In this document: piece after piece, positions 37,308 through 46,254 of the stretch
Position numbering within the stretch: the stretch's first letter is position 1
How the letters are laid out: each line of letters begins with the position of its first letter
Assembly: GCA_019749835.1 (NCBI GenBank)
Contig: JAIEPJ010000036.1
Location: 27,923 to 91,922, forward strand
DNA: 64,000 bases
Reading direction: 5' to 3'
Source of the DNA: Phreatobacter sp.
GTDB taxonomy: Bacteria; Pseudomonadota; Alphaproteobacteria; Rhizobiales; Phreatobacteraceae
Made by a program: the position numbers and the translations under genes
The notes under the pieces: model-generated
Told to the model about the DNA's origin: nothing
Seen by the model: the letters and a program-made list of their open reading frames with translations, nothing else
The model's database searches: none

Positions 37308-37661
37308 TCAGTGTCGCGCAATGCTGACCCGGCCGACGCCGCGGTCGATCAGCCCGATCTTGCGGGCGGCGCCGCGCGAGATGTCGACGATGCGGCCGCG
37401 AACGAAGGGGCCGCGATCAACGATCGTGACCACGGCTGAGCGACCATTCGACAGATTGGTCACCTTGATGGTGGAGCCGCAGGGCAGGGTGCGGTGGGCG
37501 GCCGTCATAGCCTCGGGATTATGGCGTCCGCCGCAGGCGGTCCGGCCCGGCAACTGGTACCAGGAGGCGAGGCCGACCGCATCAGCGGCGCGAACCCCGT
37601 CGACAGGGGCGACGACGAACAAGGCGGCACCGATCGCCGCGAAGCGAAGCTTGGATGTCAT
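37308..37661 (-). CDS. rlpA: RlpA-family septal ring lytic transglycosylase-like protein
   Basis: This 117-residue protein has a signal peptide (MTSKLRFAAIGAALFVVAPVDGVRA) and a single double-psi beta-barrel RlpA domain (ASWYQLPGRTACGG, MTAAHRTLPCGSTIKVTNL, VDRGPF, VDISRGAARKIGL). RlpA enzymes cut peptidoglycan strands lacking stem peptides. The expected catalytic His (AAHRTLP) and Asp (VTIVDRGPF) are visible. It is short because it lacks the SPOR domain, so septal targeting is doubtful. It is convergent with carA. Confidence 0.85.
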   Translation of the reverse strand: MTSKLRFAAIGAALFVVAPVDGVRAADAVGLASWYQLPGRTACGGRHNPEAMTAAHRTLPCGSTIKVTNLSNGRSAVVTIVDRGPFVRGRIVDISRGAARKIGLIDRGVGRVSIARH

Positions 37662-37834
37662 GATGTGGGGTCTCTGCTCGCGGGAGGCCAACGCGGCACG
37701 TCCCGGGTGGGTTCCAGCGGCTGGGACGATGTCACACCAGACGCCAAGCGATGATCAGAGACCTAGAGAGGAAATGAGACGAGAATGGGGCTCTCGCCGG
37801 TGGCGAGGCCCCATGCCCTGGCGGCGGTCAGGCG

Positions 37835-38455
37835 CTACTGCGAGACGCTGGTCGTACAGTTGCCGTTGACGCAGGTCGTCGTCTCGATGCGGCAAACGTT
37901 GTTCACGCAATTGCGGCGTGTGGATGTTGTCCTGTTCTCGCGAACCGAGGTGAAGCCCACCATCGGGCGCGATGTCGGCTGCGTCGTCGGCGGCAACGGC
38001 GGCGGCCGCGTCGGTGTCACATGGGTCGGAACGATGTTCGGTGGACCGCCGCGGAAGAGCATTGAGTCGTTGCGCTGGCGGGGCGGCGGCGGCCGCAGCG
38101 CCGTGATCATAGCCTGGCGATTGCGCTCGGCCTCGGCGCGCGCGACGGCCTCGCGCCGGAGATCGTCGTCGGGCAGGGGCTGTCCCCTGGCCGCGAGGGC
38201 GGCCCCGGCTTCGACATGTCCGCGCCTCGCCGCTTCGTTCATATAGAATATCGTGACGCTCTCGTCCGTAGCGAAGCCCGGAACGTTGCGCTCGTGGCAG
38301 CGGGCCACCGCGAAAAGGGCACTCCCATCGTTTGGCATGGCCTTGGCGGCCTGACACCATTCCGGGGTAAAGGGCGGCGCCGTCGCCATCGTGATATCCG
38401 GCGTACAACCGGTCAGGCCCACCATGGCCAGAGCGCAGACAATATATCGTCTCAT
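37835..38455 (-). CDS. Putative lipoprotein with Sel1-like region and Cys-rich tail
   Basis: The 206-residue protein begins with a lipoprotein signal (MRRYIVCALAMVGLTGC), with the acylated Cys at 17. Next comes a Sel1-like segment (ALFAVARCHERN, FYMNEAARRGHVEAGAAL), a proline-rich linker and a C-terminal tail with paired cysteines (NCVNNVCRIETTTCVNGNC). The CxNxxC-like doublets suggest two disulfides. Function is unknown. The start at 38455 is chosen for the signal peptide; the ORF track runs far upstream without support. It is divergent from the MBL hydrolase gene. Confidence 0.7.
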   Translation of the reverse strand: MRRYIVCALAMVGLTGCTPDITMATAPPFTPEWCQAAKAMPNDGSALFAVARCHERNVPGFATDESVTIFYMNEAARRGHVEAGAALAARGQPLPDDDLRREAVARAEAERNRQAMITALRPPPPRQRNDSMLFRGGPPNIVPTHVTPTRPPPLPPTTQPTSRPMVGFTSVRENRTTSTRRNCVNNVCRIETTTCVNGNCTTSVSQ

Positions 38456-38668
38456 GAAATCACCATCCTGACCGGTCGCGGCAACTGAATCGGCCGAGCT
38501 TCGTTCCTTTCGCCCGGCAACCTGGCCACGCGTGCAACGGATAGTACAGCTCCTGTGCCCTGACAATCTGCAGTATGCGGACTGCAGGAGACGGCGATAC
38601 GGTGCCGGCGTTGACAGCCGCTCTCCCGCCCGTATGTCCTGGGTCACACCTTCGAGGAGCCATTCGTC

Positions 38669-39547
38669 ATGCCTCATGCCTGGAGCGTCGGTGATCTCTC
38701 GATCCACCGTATCGTCGAGCAGGAGGGTGGGTTCCTCGACGCCTTCGACATGCTGCCCGACCTCACCGCCGAGACCCTGTCCACCGAGCGGGACTGGTTG
38801 ACGGCAGCGGGGGCTCTGACCACCGACAATCGCCTCAGCCTCGCCTTCCAGACCTATGTCGTGCGTACGCCCCATCATGTCGTGCTGGTGGACAGCTGCA
38901 TCGGCAACGGCAAGCACCGACCGACGCGGCCGGACTGGCACGAGAAGACCGACAGCCGTTTCATGGATGGGCTCAAGGCGGCAGGTCTGTCGGTTGCCGA
39001 CATCGACTTCGTCATGTGCACCCATCTGCATGCCGACCATGTCGGCTGGAACACGCGGCAGGAAAACGGCCGCTGGGTGCCGACCTTTCCCAACGCCCGC
39101 TACATCTTCGAGGCCCGCGAATTCGAGCACTGGCGCGCGGCGGACGAAAAGGCCCCGGTCTTTCCGTTCCAGGACAGTGTGCTCCCGGTGGTGGCGGCGG
39201 GCCGGGCCGACCTTGTCGCCGGCGATCACGCCATCGGCGACCATATCCGCCTGATGCCGACGCCCGGCCATACGCCGGGGCACGTCTCGATCGCCTTCGG
39301 CAAGGGGCGCGACGTGGCAGTGGCGCCCGGCGACCTCATTCACTCACCGCTGCAGGCGCTCCATCCGCAGCTTTCGACCCGGTTCGACGTCGACAAGCTG
39401 GAGGCGGCGCGGACCCGCCGCGACTTCCTCGAGCGCTATTGCGACACCGAGACCCTGTGCTGCATGGCGCATTTCCCCTCGCCATCGGTCGGACGGATCC
39501 GGTCCTGGCGCGAAGGGTTCCGCTGCGCCCCGGTCGGCGAGGCCTGA
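38669..39547 (+). CDS. MBL-fold metallo-hydrolase
   Basis: This 292-residue protein has the metallo-beta-lactamase fold with zinc motif THLHADHVGW (HxHxDH), a second His in PTPGHTPGH, the Asp in APGDLIHSP, and a late His in CCMAHFPSPS. Architecture resembles quorum-quenching lactonases and related hydrolases rather than antibiotic-cleaving enzymes. It has no signal peptide, so it acts in the cytoplasm. GAGGAG is about 10 bases before the ATG. It converges with msrP with 4 bases between. The substrate is unknown. Confidence 0.88.
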   Translation: MPHAWSVGDLSIHRIVEQEGGFLDAFDMLPDLTAETLSTERDWLTAAGALTTDNRLSLAFQTYVVRTPHHVVLVDSCIGNGKHRPTRPDWHEKTDSRFMDGLKAAGLSVADIDFVMCTHLHADHVGWNTRQENGRWVPTFPNARYIFEAREFEHWRAADEKAPVFPFQDSVLPVVAAGRADLVAGDHAIGDHIRLMPTPGHTPGHVSIAFGKGRDVAVAPGDLIHSPLQALHPQLSTRFDVDKLEAARTRRDFLERYCDTETLCCMAHFPSPSVGRIRSWREGFRCAPVGEA

Positions 39548-39551
39548 AGCT

Positions 39552-40508
39552 TCAGGCCCAGAGGCGCTCGCGCTCGCGGCCGCGATAGAGCGACGCGACA
39601 TATTCGCCATAGCCGTTGAACAGCTGGGTCGGCACGCGTCCCCCGCCACCGATCAGCTCTTCCGTTGCCTGGCTCCAGCGGGGATGGGCGACCGCCGGAT
39701 TGACATTGGCCCAGAAGCCGTACTCGCCGCCCTGCAGGCGCTCCCAGAACGATTGAGGCCGTTGCTCGGTGAAGGAGATGCGCACGATCGACTTGATGGA
39801 CTTGAAGCCGTATTTCCACGGTACGATCAGCCGCAGAGGCGCGCCGTGCTGGCGCGGCACGGGCTTGCCGTAGATTCCCGTGACGAGGATCGACAGGTCG
39901 TGTGCCGCCTCGTCTATGGCCAGACCCTCCACATAGGGCCAGGAATACCAAGGCGAGCGCATGCCGGGCGCCCAGCTCTGGGTGTCGAAGGTCTCCATCC
40001 GCAGGTATTTGGCCGAGCCCTGCGGCTGGACCATGTCCATCAGCGCCTTGACAGGAAAACCGGTCCAGGGGACCGTCATGCCCCAGGCCTCGACGCAGCG
40101 GAAGCGGTAGACGCGCTCCTCCAGCGGCATGGCGCGGATCAGCTTGTCGATGTCGATCGTCTGCGGCTTTTCGACGAGGCCATCGACCTTCACTGTCCAG
40201 GGACGGATCGGCAGCGCCTGGGCGGCATGGGCGATGTGCTTCGACGTTCCGAATTCGTAGAAATTGTTGTAGCTGCCGGCGACGTTCTCCGCCGTCAGCG
40301 GCCGCTCGACCTTGTAGGTTTCGTTGCGGCGCACGGGGTAGAGGTCGGCGGTCGGGTCGGGCGCGGCCTGCGCCTCCGCCCGACCAACCAGGGCCGCGGC
40401 GGCGACGCCGGCGCCGGCCGCCATCATGGTCCGGCGCGACAGGAAGATATGTTCCGGTGTCACCGCGGATTCCGGCAATTCCCATCCGCGCTTCGACTTG
40501 ATCAGCAT
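39552..40508 (-). CDS. msrP: Protein-methionine-sulfoxide reductase catalytic subunit MsrP
   Basis: The 318-residue molybdopterin protein is the periplasmic repair enzyme for oxidised methionines (YedY). It carries a Tat signal (FLSRRTMMAAGAGVAAAALVG), the oxidoreductase Mo domain with Mo-ligand C138 (RFRCVEAWGM), and the typical N-terminal block NNFYEFGTSKHIA. Electrons normally come from the heme membrane protein MsrQ; no msrQ lies within the adjacent genes, so it must be elsewhere or another donor is used. The start at 40508 gives the usual length. Confidence 0.93.
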   Translation of the reverse strand: MLIKSKRGWELPESAVTPEHIFLSRRTMMAAGAGVAAAALVGRAEAQAAPDPTADLYPVRRNETYKVERPLTAENVAGSYNNFYEFGTSKHIAHAAQALPIRPWTVKVDGLVEKPQTIDIDKLIRAMPLEERVYRFRCVEAWGMTVPWTGFPVKALMDMVQPQGSAKYLRMETFDTQSWAPGMRSPWYSWPYVEGLAIDEAAHDLSILVTGIYGKPVPRQHGAPLRLIVPWKYGFKSIKSIVRISFTEQRPQSFWERLQGGEYGFWANVNPAVAHPRWSQATEELIGGGGRVPTQLFNGYGEYVASLYRGRERERLWA

Positions 40509-40604
40509 GGGGGCTCCCTTCGTCTTTCCGACAAGCTATAGGCCGAGCGGCCCGTCATCCAATCACGCTATGGCGAGTCGAACCCGACCCACCTGGAGGC
40601 CAAC

Positions 40605-40868
40605 GTGCTGCCGCAGACCCTCGTTCCCTATATCGGCCTCGCCGCCGCTTTCGTTACGACCTTCTGCTGGCTGCCCCAGGCCATCCGCATCATCCGCACC
40701 CGCGACACCCGGGCGATCTCGCTGCCGGCCTATGGCGCCTTTGCCGCCGGCATCGCCCTGTGGCTGGTCTACGGTATCGCGCTGGGCGACCTGCCGTTGA
40801 TCCTGTCCAACACGGTGACGCTCGGCCTGCAACTGGTGATCGTCGGCCTCAAGATCAGATACGGCTGA
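40605..40868 (+). CDS. SemiSWEET family transporter
   Basis: The 87-residue, three-helix membrane protein is a SemiSWEET/MtN3 unit (PQ-loop family), which dimerises to move sugars across the membrane. The PQ motif is in CWLPQAIRIIRTRD, followed by AISLPAYGAFAAGIALWLVYG. The start is GTG at 40605 with GGAGG 5-6 bases upstream, which fixes it. It is divergent from msrP. The sugar substrate is unknown. Confidence 0.88.
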   Translation: MLPQTLVPYIGLAAAFVTTFCWLPQAIRIIRTRDTRAISLPAYGAFAAGIALWLVYGIALGDLPLILSNTVTLGLQLVIVGLKIRYG

Positions 40869-40974
40869 GGATGCGCGGCGGATCGCGGCCTGGCCACCGG
40901 TTGCGCCGCCGCCGGGGCTCGTGCGGTGCGGGGCGACTTCGTGCTAGCCATGCAGGGTCGCTCCGGAGTACCCC

Positions 40975-41334
40975 ATGGCGTCGCTGACCTCGCCCTTCGT
41001 CTCGCCGATCCTGCTTCTCCTCGCCTCGAACGTCTTCATGACCCTCGCCTGGTACGGCCATCTCAAGTTCAAGGCGGCACCGCTTTCGGTCGTCATCCTG
41101 GTGAGCTGGGGCATCGCCTTCTTCGAATATTGCCTCGCCGTGCCGGCCAACCGGATCGGGCATGCGGTCTATAGCGCCGCCGAACTGAAGACGATCCAGG
41201 AGGTCATCACGCTTCTCGTCTTCGCCGTCTTCTCGGTCGTGGTGCTCAAGGAACAGCTGTCATGGAACCATGCCATCGGCTTTTCCCTGATCGCGGCGGG
41301 CGCCTTTTTCATCTTTCAGGGGAGGGCCGCATGA
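40975..41334 (+). CDS. DMT-family/DUF486 small membrane protein
   Basis: The 119-residue protein has four hydrophobic segments and matches the DUF486 family of small DMT-like proteins (SNVFMTLAWYGHLKF; VSWGIAFFEYCLAVPANRIG; TIQEVITLLVFAVFSV). The fold resembles half of an EamA transporter; function is unestablished. Its stop overlaps the ATG of the following methyltransferase (ATGA), so the two are translationally coupled. The SemiSWEET gene lies 106 bases upstream. Confidence 0.85.
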   Translation: MASLTSPFVSPILLLLASNVFMTLAWYGHLKFKAAPLSVVILVSWGIAFFEYCLAVPANRIGHAVYSAAELKTIQEVITLLVFAVFSVVVLKEQLSWNHAIGFSLIAAGAFFIFQGRAA

Positions 41335-42086
41335 CGCCTTTCATCAGCGGCATTCCGGTACTCGACGCCTATCTGGCCGATGGGTTCGAGACCGTGCGTG
41401 GCATGTCGTCGCGCTTTTCGGCGACGATCTGCGGCCATCTCCTGCGCCGCCAGACGGAAATGGGCATCCGCGGTTCCGTCGCCGAGATCGGCACCTTCGA
41501 AGGGCGGTTCTTCATCGCCATGGGCCATGCGCTCGCCCCCGGCGAACATGCCTACGGCTTCGACATCTTCTCCTGGCCCGACGACCACGTGCTCGACCGC
41601 TTCGTCGCCAATGCGGCCCGCTGCGGCCTGCCGTCCGACCGGTTCACGCCGCGCCCCTTCAACACCGGAACGCTCTCGGCCGACGAATTCGCCGGGCTCA
41701 CCGGGCGCGGGCCGCTGCGCTTCATCCACATCGACGGCGAACATTCGCCCGAAGCGCTCAGTCATGATCTGGCGCTCGCCCATGAGCGTCTGCACCCGCA
41801 GGGCCTGATCTGCCTCGACGACATGCTGCACCCCGGCTACCCGTTCCTGGTGGTGACGGTGCATGCCTATCTCGTCGCCCATCCGGACATGTGCGTCATG
41901 TGCGTCATCGACCGGGAGGACATCGTCGCCGCGCCGAAATTCCTGATCTGCCGGCGCGATGCCGTCAGGCTCTACGAAAACGATCTGATGCAGTCCTTCG
42001 CGGCCCAGCATTTCGTCCTCGGCGGCGATGCCATGGGCCATCATTGCGTCGTGCTGACGCCGCACCCGCGTATCGCCGACGTCTGA
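41331..42086 (+). CDS. Class I SAM-dependent methyltransferase-like protein
   Basis: This 251-residue protein has a Rossmann methyltransferase core resembling Methyltransf_24: glycine loop VAEIGTFEGRFFIAMG, acidic residue after strand 2 (YGFDIFSW), and FIHIDGEHSPEAL, where such enzymes bind a metal or catechol-like substrate. A His/Cys-rich stretch (HPDMCVMCVID) is unusual. It starts at ATG 41331 inside the DUF486 gene's stop codon. It converges with the sugar dehydrogenase-like gene. The substrate is unknown. Confidence 0.75.
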   Translation: MTPFISGIPVLDAYLADGFETVRGMSSRFSATICGHLLRRQTEMGIRGSVAEIGTFEGRFFIAMGHALAPGEHAYGFDIFSWPDDHVLDRFVANAARCGLPSDRFTPRPFNTGTLSADEFAGLTGRGPLRFIHIDGEHSPEALSHDLALAHERLHPQGLICLDDMLHPGYPFLVVTVHAYLVAHPDMCVMCVIDREDIVAAPKFLICRRDAVRLYENDLMQSFAAQHFVLGGDAMGHHCVVLTPHPRIADV

Positions 42087-42093
42087 AGCGGCC

Positions 42094-43284
42094 TCAGACC
42101 GGAGGCGCGAGGCGCAGGAGGGCGCCCTCGCGGGCATCGGTCAGCATCCAGAGCGCCCCGTCGGGGCCCTGCTGCACGTCGCGGAAGCGGTGACCGAGAT
42201 CGGTCAGCAGCCGCTCCTGCCGCACCACGGTCTCGCCGTCGAGGATGAGCCGCACCAGCATGCGGCCGGCGAGGGCGCCGGAAAAGGCGCTGCCCTTCCA
42301 GCCCGGCATCAGGTCCGCGGTGTAGAAGGTCAGGCCCGCCGGCGCGATCGATGGCGTCCAGTGGACGAGCGGCTGCACCAGCCCGGCGCGCTCGCGCAGG
42401 CCGCCATTGACCGGGCGGCCGTCGTAATGGGTGCCCCAGGAGATCAGCGGCCAGCCGTAATTTTCGCCGGGCCTCACGGCATAGAGGCCATCGCCGCCGC
42501 GCGGACCATGGTTGCTGACCCAGAGCAGGCCCGTCTGCGGGTGCAGGGCGGCGCCCTGCACATTGCGCAGGCCGATGGCCCAGACGGCCGGGTCCCAGCC
42601 CGCCTTGCCGACCATCGCCCGGTTGTCCGGCGCGGCCTCCCCGTCTGTCGTGATGCGGATGATCTTGGCGATCGTGTTGGACGGGTTCTGGCTCAGGTCC
42701 ATCTGGCCGAACCGGTCACCCGTCGTGACGAAAAGATGCCCGGACCGGTCGATGACGATCCGCGAGCCGAAATGGTGGCGGCTGGCGAAGGCGGGCTGCT
42801 GGCGCCAGATGACCCGCCCGGCGTCGAGGCCGTCGGCGGCGGCGTTGAGCACGCCCCGGAACACGGCGGTCGCATTGGTCTCGCCGCCGCGCGGCTCGGC
42901 GAAGCTCAGATAGACGCGGCGGTTGCGGGCAAAGTCAGCATCGATGGCGATGCCGAGCAGCCCGCCCTGGCCGACGGCATGGACCTCTGGCAGGCCGGAG
43001 AGCGGCTGCGAGAGCGTTCCGTCCGGCGTCACGCGCCTGAGGCGCCCGGGCCGTTCCGTCACCAGCATCGACCCGTCCGGCAGGAAGGCGATGCCCCAGG
43101 GATGTTCGAGGCCGGTGGCGACGGTCGTGACCGCGAGCACCTGACCGGGGGCATCGGCACGGACGGACCGGGCCGTCGCCGGCCGCGTCTTGAAAGCCCC
43201 CGTAGCGATGGCGGCGGCCGCGAGGCCGCGGGCCAGGATGGCGCGGCGATGAAGGCGATCGGTCGGCATCGTTCTCCCGCTCAT
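42094..43284 (-). CDS. PQQ-dependent sugar dehydrogenase-like beta-propeller protein
   Basis: The 396-residue exported protein has an arginine-rich N-terminal signal (DRLHRRAILARGLAAAAIATG) and the soluble glucose/sorbosone dehydrogenase (YliI/Asd) beta-propeller: GLEHPWGIAFLPDGSMLVTER, GGLLGIAIDADF, SRHHFGSRIVID, VWAIGLRNVQGAALHP. Homologues use PQQ to oxidise aldoses in the periplasm. The start at 43284 overlaps the upstream small membrane gene's stop (ATGA); ATG at 43269 is an alternative. No PQQ synthesis genes are in the window. Confidence 0.85.
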   Translation of the reverse strand: MSGRTMPTDRLHRRAILARGLAAAAIATGAFKTRPATARSVRADAPGQVLAVTTVATGLEHPWGIAFLPDGSMLVTERPGRLRRVTPDGTLSQPLSGLPEVHAVGQGGLLGIAIDADFARNRRVYLSFAEPRGGETNATAVFRGVLNAAADGLDAGRVIWRQQPAFASRHHFGSRIVIDRSGHLFVTTGDRFGQMDLSQNPSNTIAKIIRITTDGEAAPDNRAMVGKAGWDPAVWAIGLRNVQGAALHPQTGLLWVSNHGPRGGDGLYAVRPGENYGWPLISWGTHYDGRPVNGGLRERAGLVQPLVHWTPSIAPAGLTFYTADLMPGWKGSAFSGALAGRMLVRLILDGETVVRQERLLTDLGHRFRDVQQGPDGALWMLTDAREGALLRLAPPV

Positions 43285-43595
43285 GCGGCGAAGGGCGGAT
43301 CCTTGCGGTCCTGGCTCACGGAGACATAGCGGCGCAGGATGGCGACCAGCAACCCGACCAGGCCAAGGGTCAGGAGCGCGACAGTGCCGGACAGGACCAG
43401 GACCTCGGCATCCGTACCGTCCTCGATCCCCGCGGGGCCGATGAACTCGGTGGTCAGCGAAATCCCTGCGACGACGAGCGCCAGGATCAGCGCAGCGACG
43501 ATGCCGGCCGACACGATGGTCGGAACGCGGGGATAACCGCGCCCGAAACCCGCTCGGGGAGCACCGATGCGGAAGGATTGAGGTGAATGAAGCAT
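43281..43595 (-). CDS. Small two-helix membrane protein
   Basis: The 104-residue protein has two predicted membrane segments (VSAGIVAALILALVVAGISL and VLVLSGTVALLTLGLVGLLVAIL) joined by a short acidic periplasmic loop, with a basic N-terminus and no recognised domain. Overlap of its stop with the dehydrogenase start shows they form one operon. It may anchor or assist that enzyme; this is inference from position. I do not recognise the family. Confidence 0.65.
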   Translation of the reverse strand: MLHSPQSFRIGAPRAGFGRGYPRVPTIVSAGIVAALILALVVAGISLTTEFIGPAGIEDGTDAEVLVLSGTVALLTLGLVGLLVAILRRYVSVSQDRKDPPFAA

Positions 43596-43859
43596 TCAGC
43601 AACTCCGTCCCGATTTATCGACATCAACTCTGGGGTGGCGCGGGAATCAGTGACGATCCCACAGCCTCATGACCGGATCAGATTGATTGCAACCATGGTA
43701 GCAACGCGACGGTTCCGGGCGAAAATGCGGCAGCGCCTCACTGTTGTGTGATGGAATCGCCAAGAGACGGCCCCTAAAGGCGACAAATGCTTGAAACCCA
43801 ACCTTAACCACGCTTGTGCGACAAAACGTCGTCACGCGTTGTTGGGTTCCGAGGTTGCC

Positions 43860-44024
43860 ATGTCCCGCTGGGTTCTGTTCGCCGTGGCTGCCGCCTCGGT
43901 CGTCCTTGCGCAGTTCATCGATCGCGGTTCCAAGGACCTCGCGGAGGGCATGCAGACCGCCCGCATGCAGCAGGCTGACGATGACATCCGGACCGGAACG
44001 GTCCGCCGTCCGCCGCAGCGCTAA
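43860..44024 (+). CDS. Small single-pass membrane protein, hypothetical
   Basis: A 54-residue ORF starting at ATG 43860 has one N-terminal hydrophobic segment (WVLFAVAAASVVLAQFI) and a charged tail ending RRPPQR. A purine-rich site (CGAGG) precedes the ATG. The ORF track begins 23 codons earlier without support. It is independent of neighbours on the same strand. I do not recognise it; small size and one hydrophobic stretch make it plausible but unproven. Confidence 0.4.
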   Translation: MSRWVLFAVAAASVVLAQFIDRGSKDLAEGMQTARMQQADDDIRTGTVRRPPQR

Positions 44025-44081
44025 GTTTTGTCACGCCGACGCTGCAGCGCGAGACGGGTCCCTTGCATGTGACGTCGCGCG

Positions 44082-44111
44082 GGTGGACCATGTTCCCACG
44101 CGAGGTCCACC
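44082..44111 (+). other. Inverted repeat GGTGGACC-N14-GGTCCACC upstream of the EF-G-like gene
   Basis: Perfect 8-base arms flank 14 bases, ending 75 bases before the EF-G-like start. It could form a leader hairpin or be a protein-binding site. I recognise no known class. Confidence 0.4.
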
Positions 44112-44186
44112 AACAAGATCCTCCGTTTGGCCTGTCACTTCCGGGTCGACCTTCTCGCCCGGGCCCCGACACGAGGGGTTGCAGAC

Positions 44187-46232
44187 ATGGGCGATCAAGC
44201 CGGCAGAAGACAGTCGGGTCCCCGGTGCATTGCGCTGGTGGGCCCGTTCCAGAGCGGCAAGACCACCTTGCTGGAGGCGGTGCTGGAGCGCACGGGTGCC
44301 ATCGCGCGGATGGGATCCACCGAGAATGGCACCACGGTCTCGGATTCCAGCGCGGAATCCCGCCAGTTCAAGATGAGTGTCGAGGCTGGGTTCGCCACGA
44401 CCACCTTCATGGGGGACGACTACACCTTCGTCGATTGTCCCGGATCCGTCGATTTTCTCCACGAGATGCGGGCGGTCTGTCCGGCCGTCGACGCCGCCAT
44501 CGTCGTCTGCGAGGCGGACGAGAAGAAGGTGCCGGCCCTCGGGCTGATCCTGCGCGAACTCGAAGAGCGTGGCATTCCCCGCATTCTTTTCATCAACAAG
44601 ATCGACAAGGCCAGCCGCCGTCTGCGCGAGACGCTTGAACTGCTGCGGCCCGCCTCGCGGGTTCCGCTGCTCTTGCGCCAGATCCCGATCTGGTCGAACG
44701 GCATCGTCTCAGGCTTCGTCGACCTCGCCCTCGAGCGGGCGTTCGTCTACCGCGAGCACGCGGCGTCCCAGGTCATCCCGTTGCACGGGGCTGACCTCGA
44801 GAGGGAGAAGGAAGCCCGCTTCACCATGCTCGAGACGCTGGCCGACCATGACGACGCCTTGATGGAAACGCTCCTGTCGGACCTCGAGCCGCCGCGGGAC
44901 CGCATCTTCGACGATCTGGGCCGGGAACTCGCCGCCGGTCTCATCGTCCCGGTGCTGTTCGGGTCGGCGCTCCAGACCCACGGCGTGCTGCGTCTTCTCA
45001 AGTCGCTCCGCCACGACGTCCCGCCGGTCGCGGCCGCGGCTGCGCGCCTCGGCCTGCCCCCGGGCGAGACGATGGCACAGGTGATGAAGACCATCCATAC
45101 CGCCCATGGCGGCAAGATCTCGGTTGCCCGCGTGCTCTCCGGAACCCTTTCGGAAGGCGCCGTGCTGACCGGGATCGCCGGAACGCCGGAGCGGACGTCC
45201 GGCCTGTTTCGCCTCTTTGGCCCTGGCGTCGAGAAGCGCCGCGAGGCGCAGGCTGGTGAGACCGTGGCACTCGGCAAGCTCGACCATGTCGCGACCGGCG
45301 AGACGATCACAGCGGGTCGCGCGCCGCCGGTGCCGCTGGCGACGATCGCGTCGCCGCAGCCGGTTCTGTCCATCGCCCTGTCGGCGCATGACCGCAAGGA
45401 CGATGTCCGCCTCGGTCTCGCCCTGGGCAAGATCTGCGACGAGGACCCCTCGCTCACCGTCAGTCATGGAGGAGACGCCGGCGATATCGTTCTGGCGGGG
45501 CAGGGGGAGATGCAACTGCGCGTTGCCGTTGCCAAGCTGGCGAACCGCCATGGCGTGCGCGTCGACCAGGCGCGCCCGGCGATCGGCTATCGCGAGACGA
45601 TCAAGAAGGCCGTCGCGGGGGTGCGCGGCCGCCACCGCAAGCAGTCCGGCGGCCACGGCCAGTTCGGCGATGTCGTCATCGCGGTGAAGCCCCTTCCGCG
45701 CGGCGCCGGTTTCCTGTTCGACGAGACGATCGCCGGCGGCGTGGTGCCGCGACACTATGTGCCGGCCGTACGGGACGGCGTGGCCGAAGGCCTGCGCAAG
45801 GGGCCGCTCGGCTTCCCGGTCGTCGACATTGCGGTGACCCTGACCGACGGCAGCTATCATACCGTCGACAGTTCCGACATGGCGTTCCAGCAGGCGGGAC
45901 GGATCGCCATCCACGAGGCGCTCGGAGCCTGCCAACCGGTGCTGCTGGAGCCGATCCATCGGGTCGCGGTGGCGGTGCCTTCGGAGGCCACGGCGCGGAT
46001 CAACGCCATCGTTTCGGCCCGGCGCGGCCAGATCCTCGGCTTCGACAGCCGCGAACATTGGCCGGGATGGGACGTGGTCTCCGTCCTGCTGCCGGAGGCC
46101 GAGATCGGTGACCTGATCATCGATATCCGCTCGGCCACTGCGGGAGTCGGCTCGTTCACCGCAACTTTCGATCACCTTGCGGAACTGACCGGGCGTGAGG
46201 CGGAGCGGGTCGTTCAGAGCCGGGCCGCCTGA
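44187..46232 (+). CDS. Elongation factor G-like protein (EF-G2 type)
   Basis: The 681-residue GTPase has all EF-G domains: G domain with P-loop GPFQSGKTT, DCPG, NKID and GSA; domain II; domain III (GQGEMQLRVAVAKLANRHGV); domain IV (QSGGHGQFGDVVIAVKPL); domain V (RRGQILGFDSREHWPG). It is a paralogue, not the housekeeping EF-G: the switch I/G2 region reads ESRQFKMSVEAG where canonical EF-G has RGITI, and no str operon genes are near. Role unknown; such paralogues may be translocation-poor or stress specific. The ATG at 44187 is chosen at the conserved N-terminus. A hairpin terminator follows. Confidence 0.88.
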   Translation: MGDQAGRRQSGPRCIALVGPFQSGKTTLLEAVLERTGAIARMGSTENGTTVSDSSAESRQFKMSVEAGFATTTFMGDDYTFVDCPGSVDFLHEMRAVCPAVDAAIVVCEADEKKVPALGLILRELEERGIPRILFINKIDKASRRLRETLELLRPASRVPLLLRQIPIWSNGIVSGFVDLALERAFVYREHAASQVIPLHGADLEREKEARFTMLETLADHDDALMETLLSDLEPPRDRIFDDLGRELAAGLIVPVLFGSALQTHGVLRLLKSLRHDVPPVAAAAARLGLPPGETMAQVMKTIHTAHGGKISVARVLSGTLSEGAVLTGIAGTPERTSGLFRLFGPGVEKRREAQAGETVALGKLDHVATGETITAGRAPPVPLATIASPQPVLSIALSAHDRKDDVRLGLALGKICDEDPSLTVSHGGDAGDIVLAGQGEMQLRVAVAKLANRHGVRVDQARPAIGYRETIKKAVAGVRGRHRKQSGGHGQFGDVVIAVKPLPRGAGFLFDETIAGGVVPRHYVPAVRDGVAEGLRKGPLGFPVVDIAVTLTDGSYHTVDSSDMAFQQAGRIAIHEALGACQPVLLEPIHRVAVAVPSEATARINAIVSARRGQILGFDSREHWPGWDVVSVLLPEAEIGDLIIDIRSATAGVGSFTATFDHLAELTGREAERVVQSRAA

Positions 46233-46254
46233 GCGCCTTTCGACCCGTCGCGCG

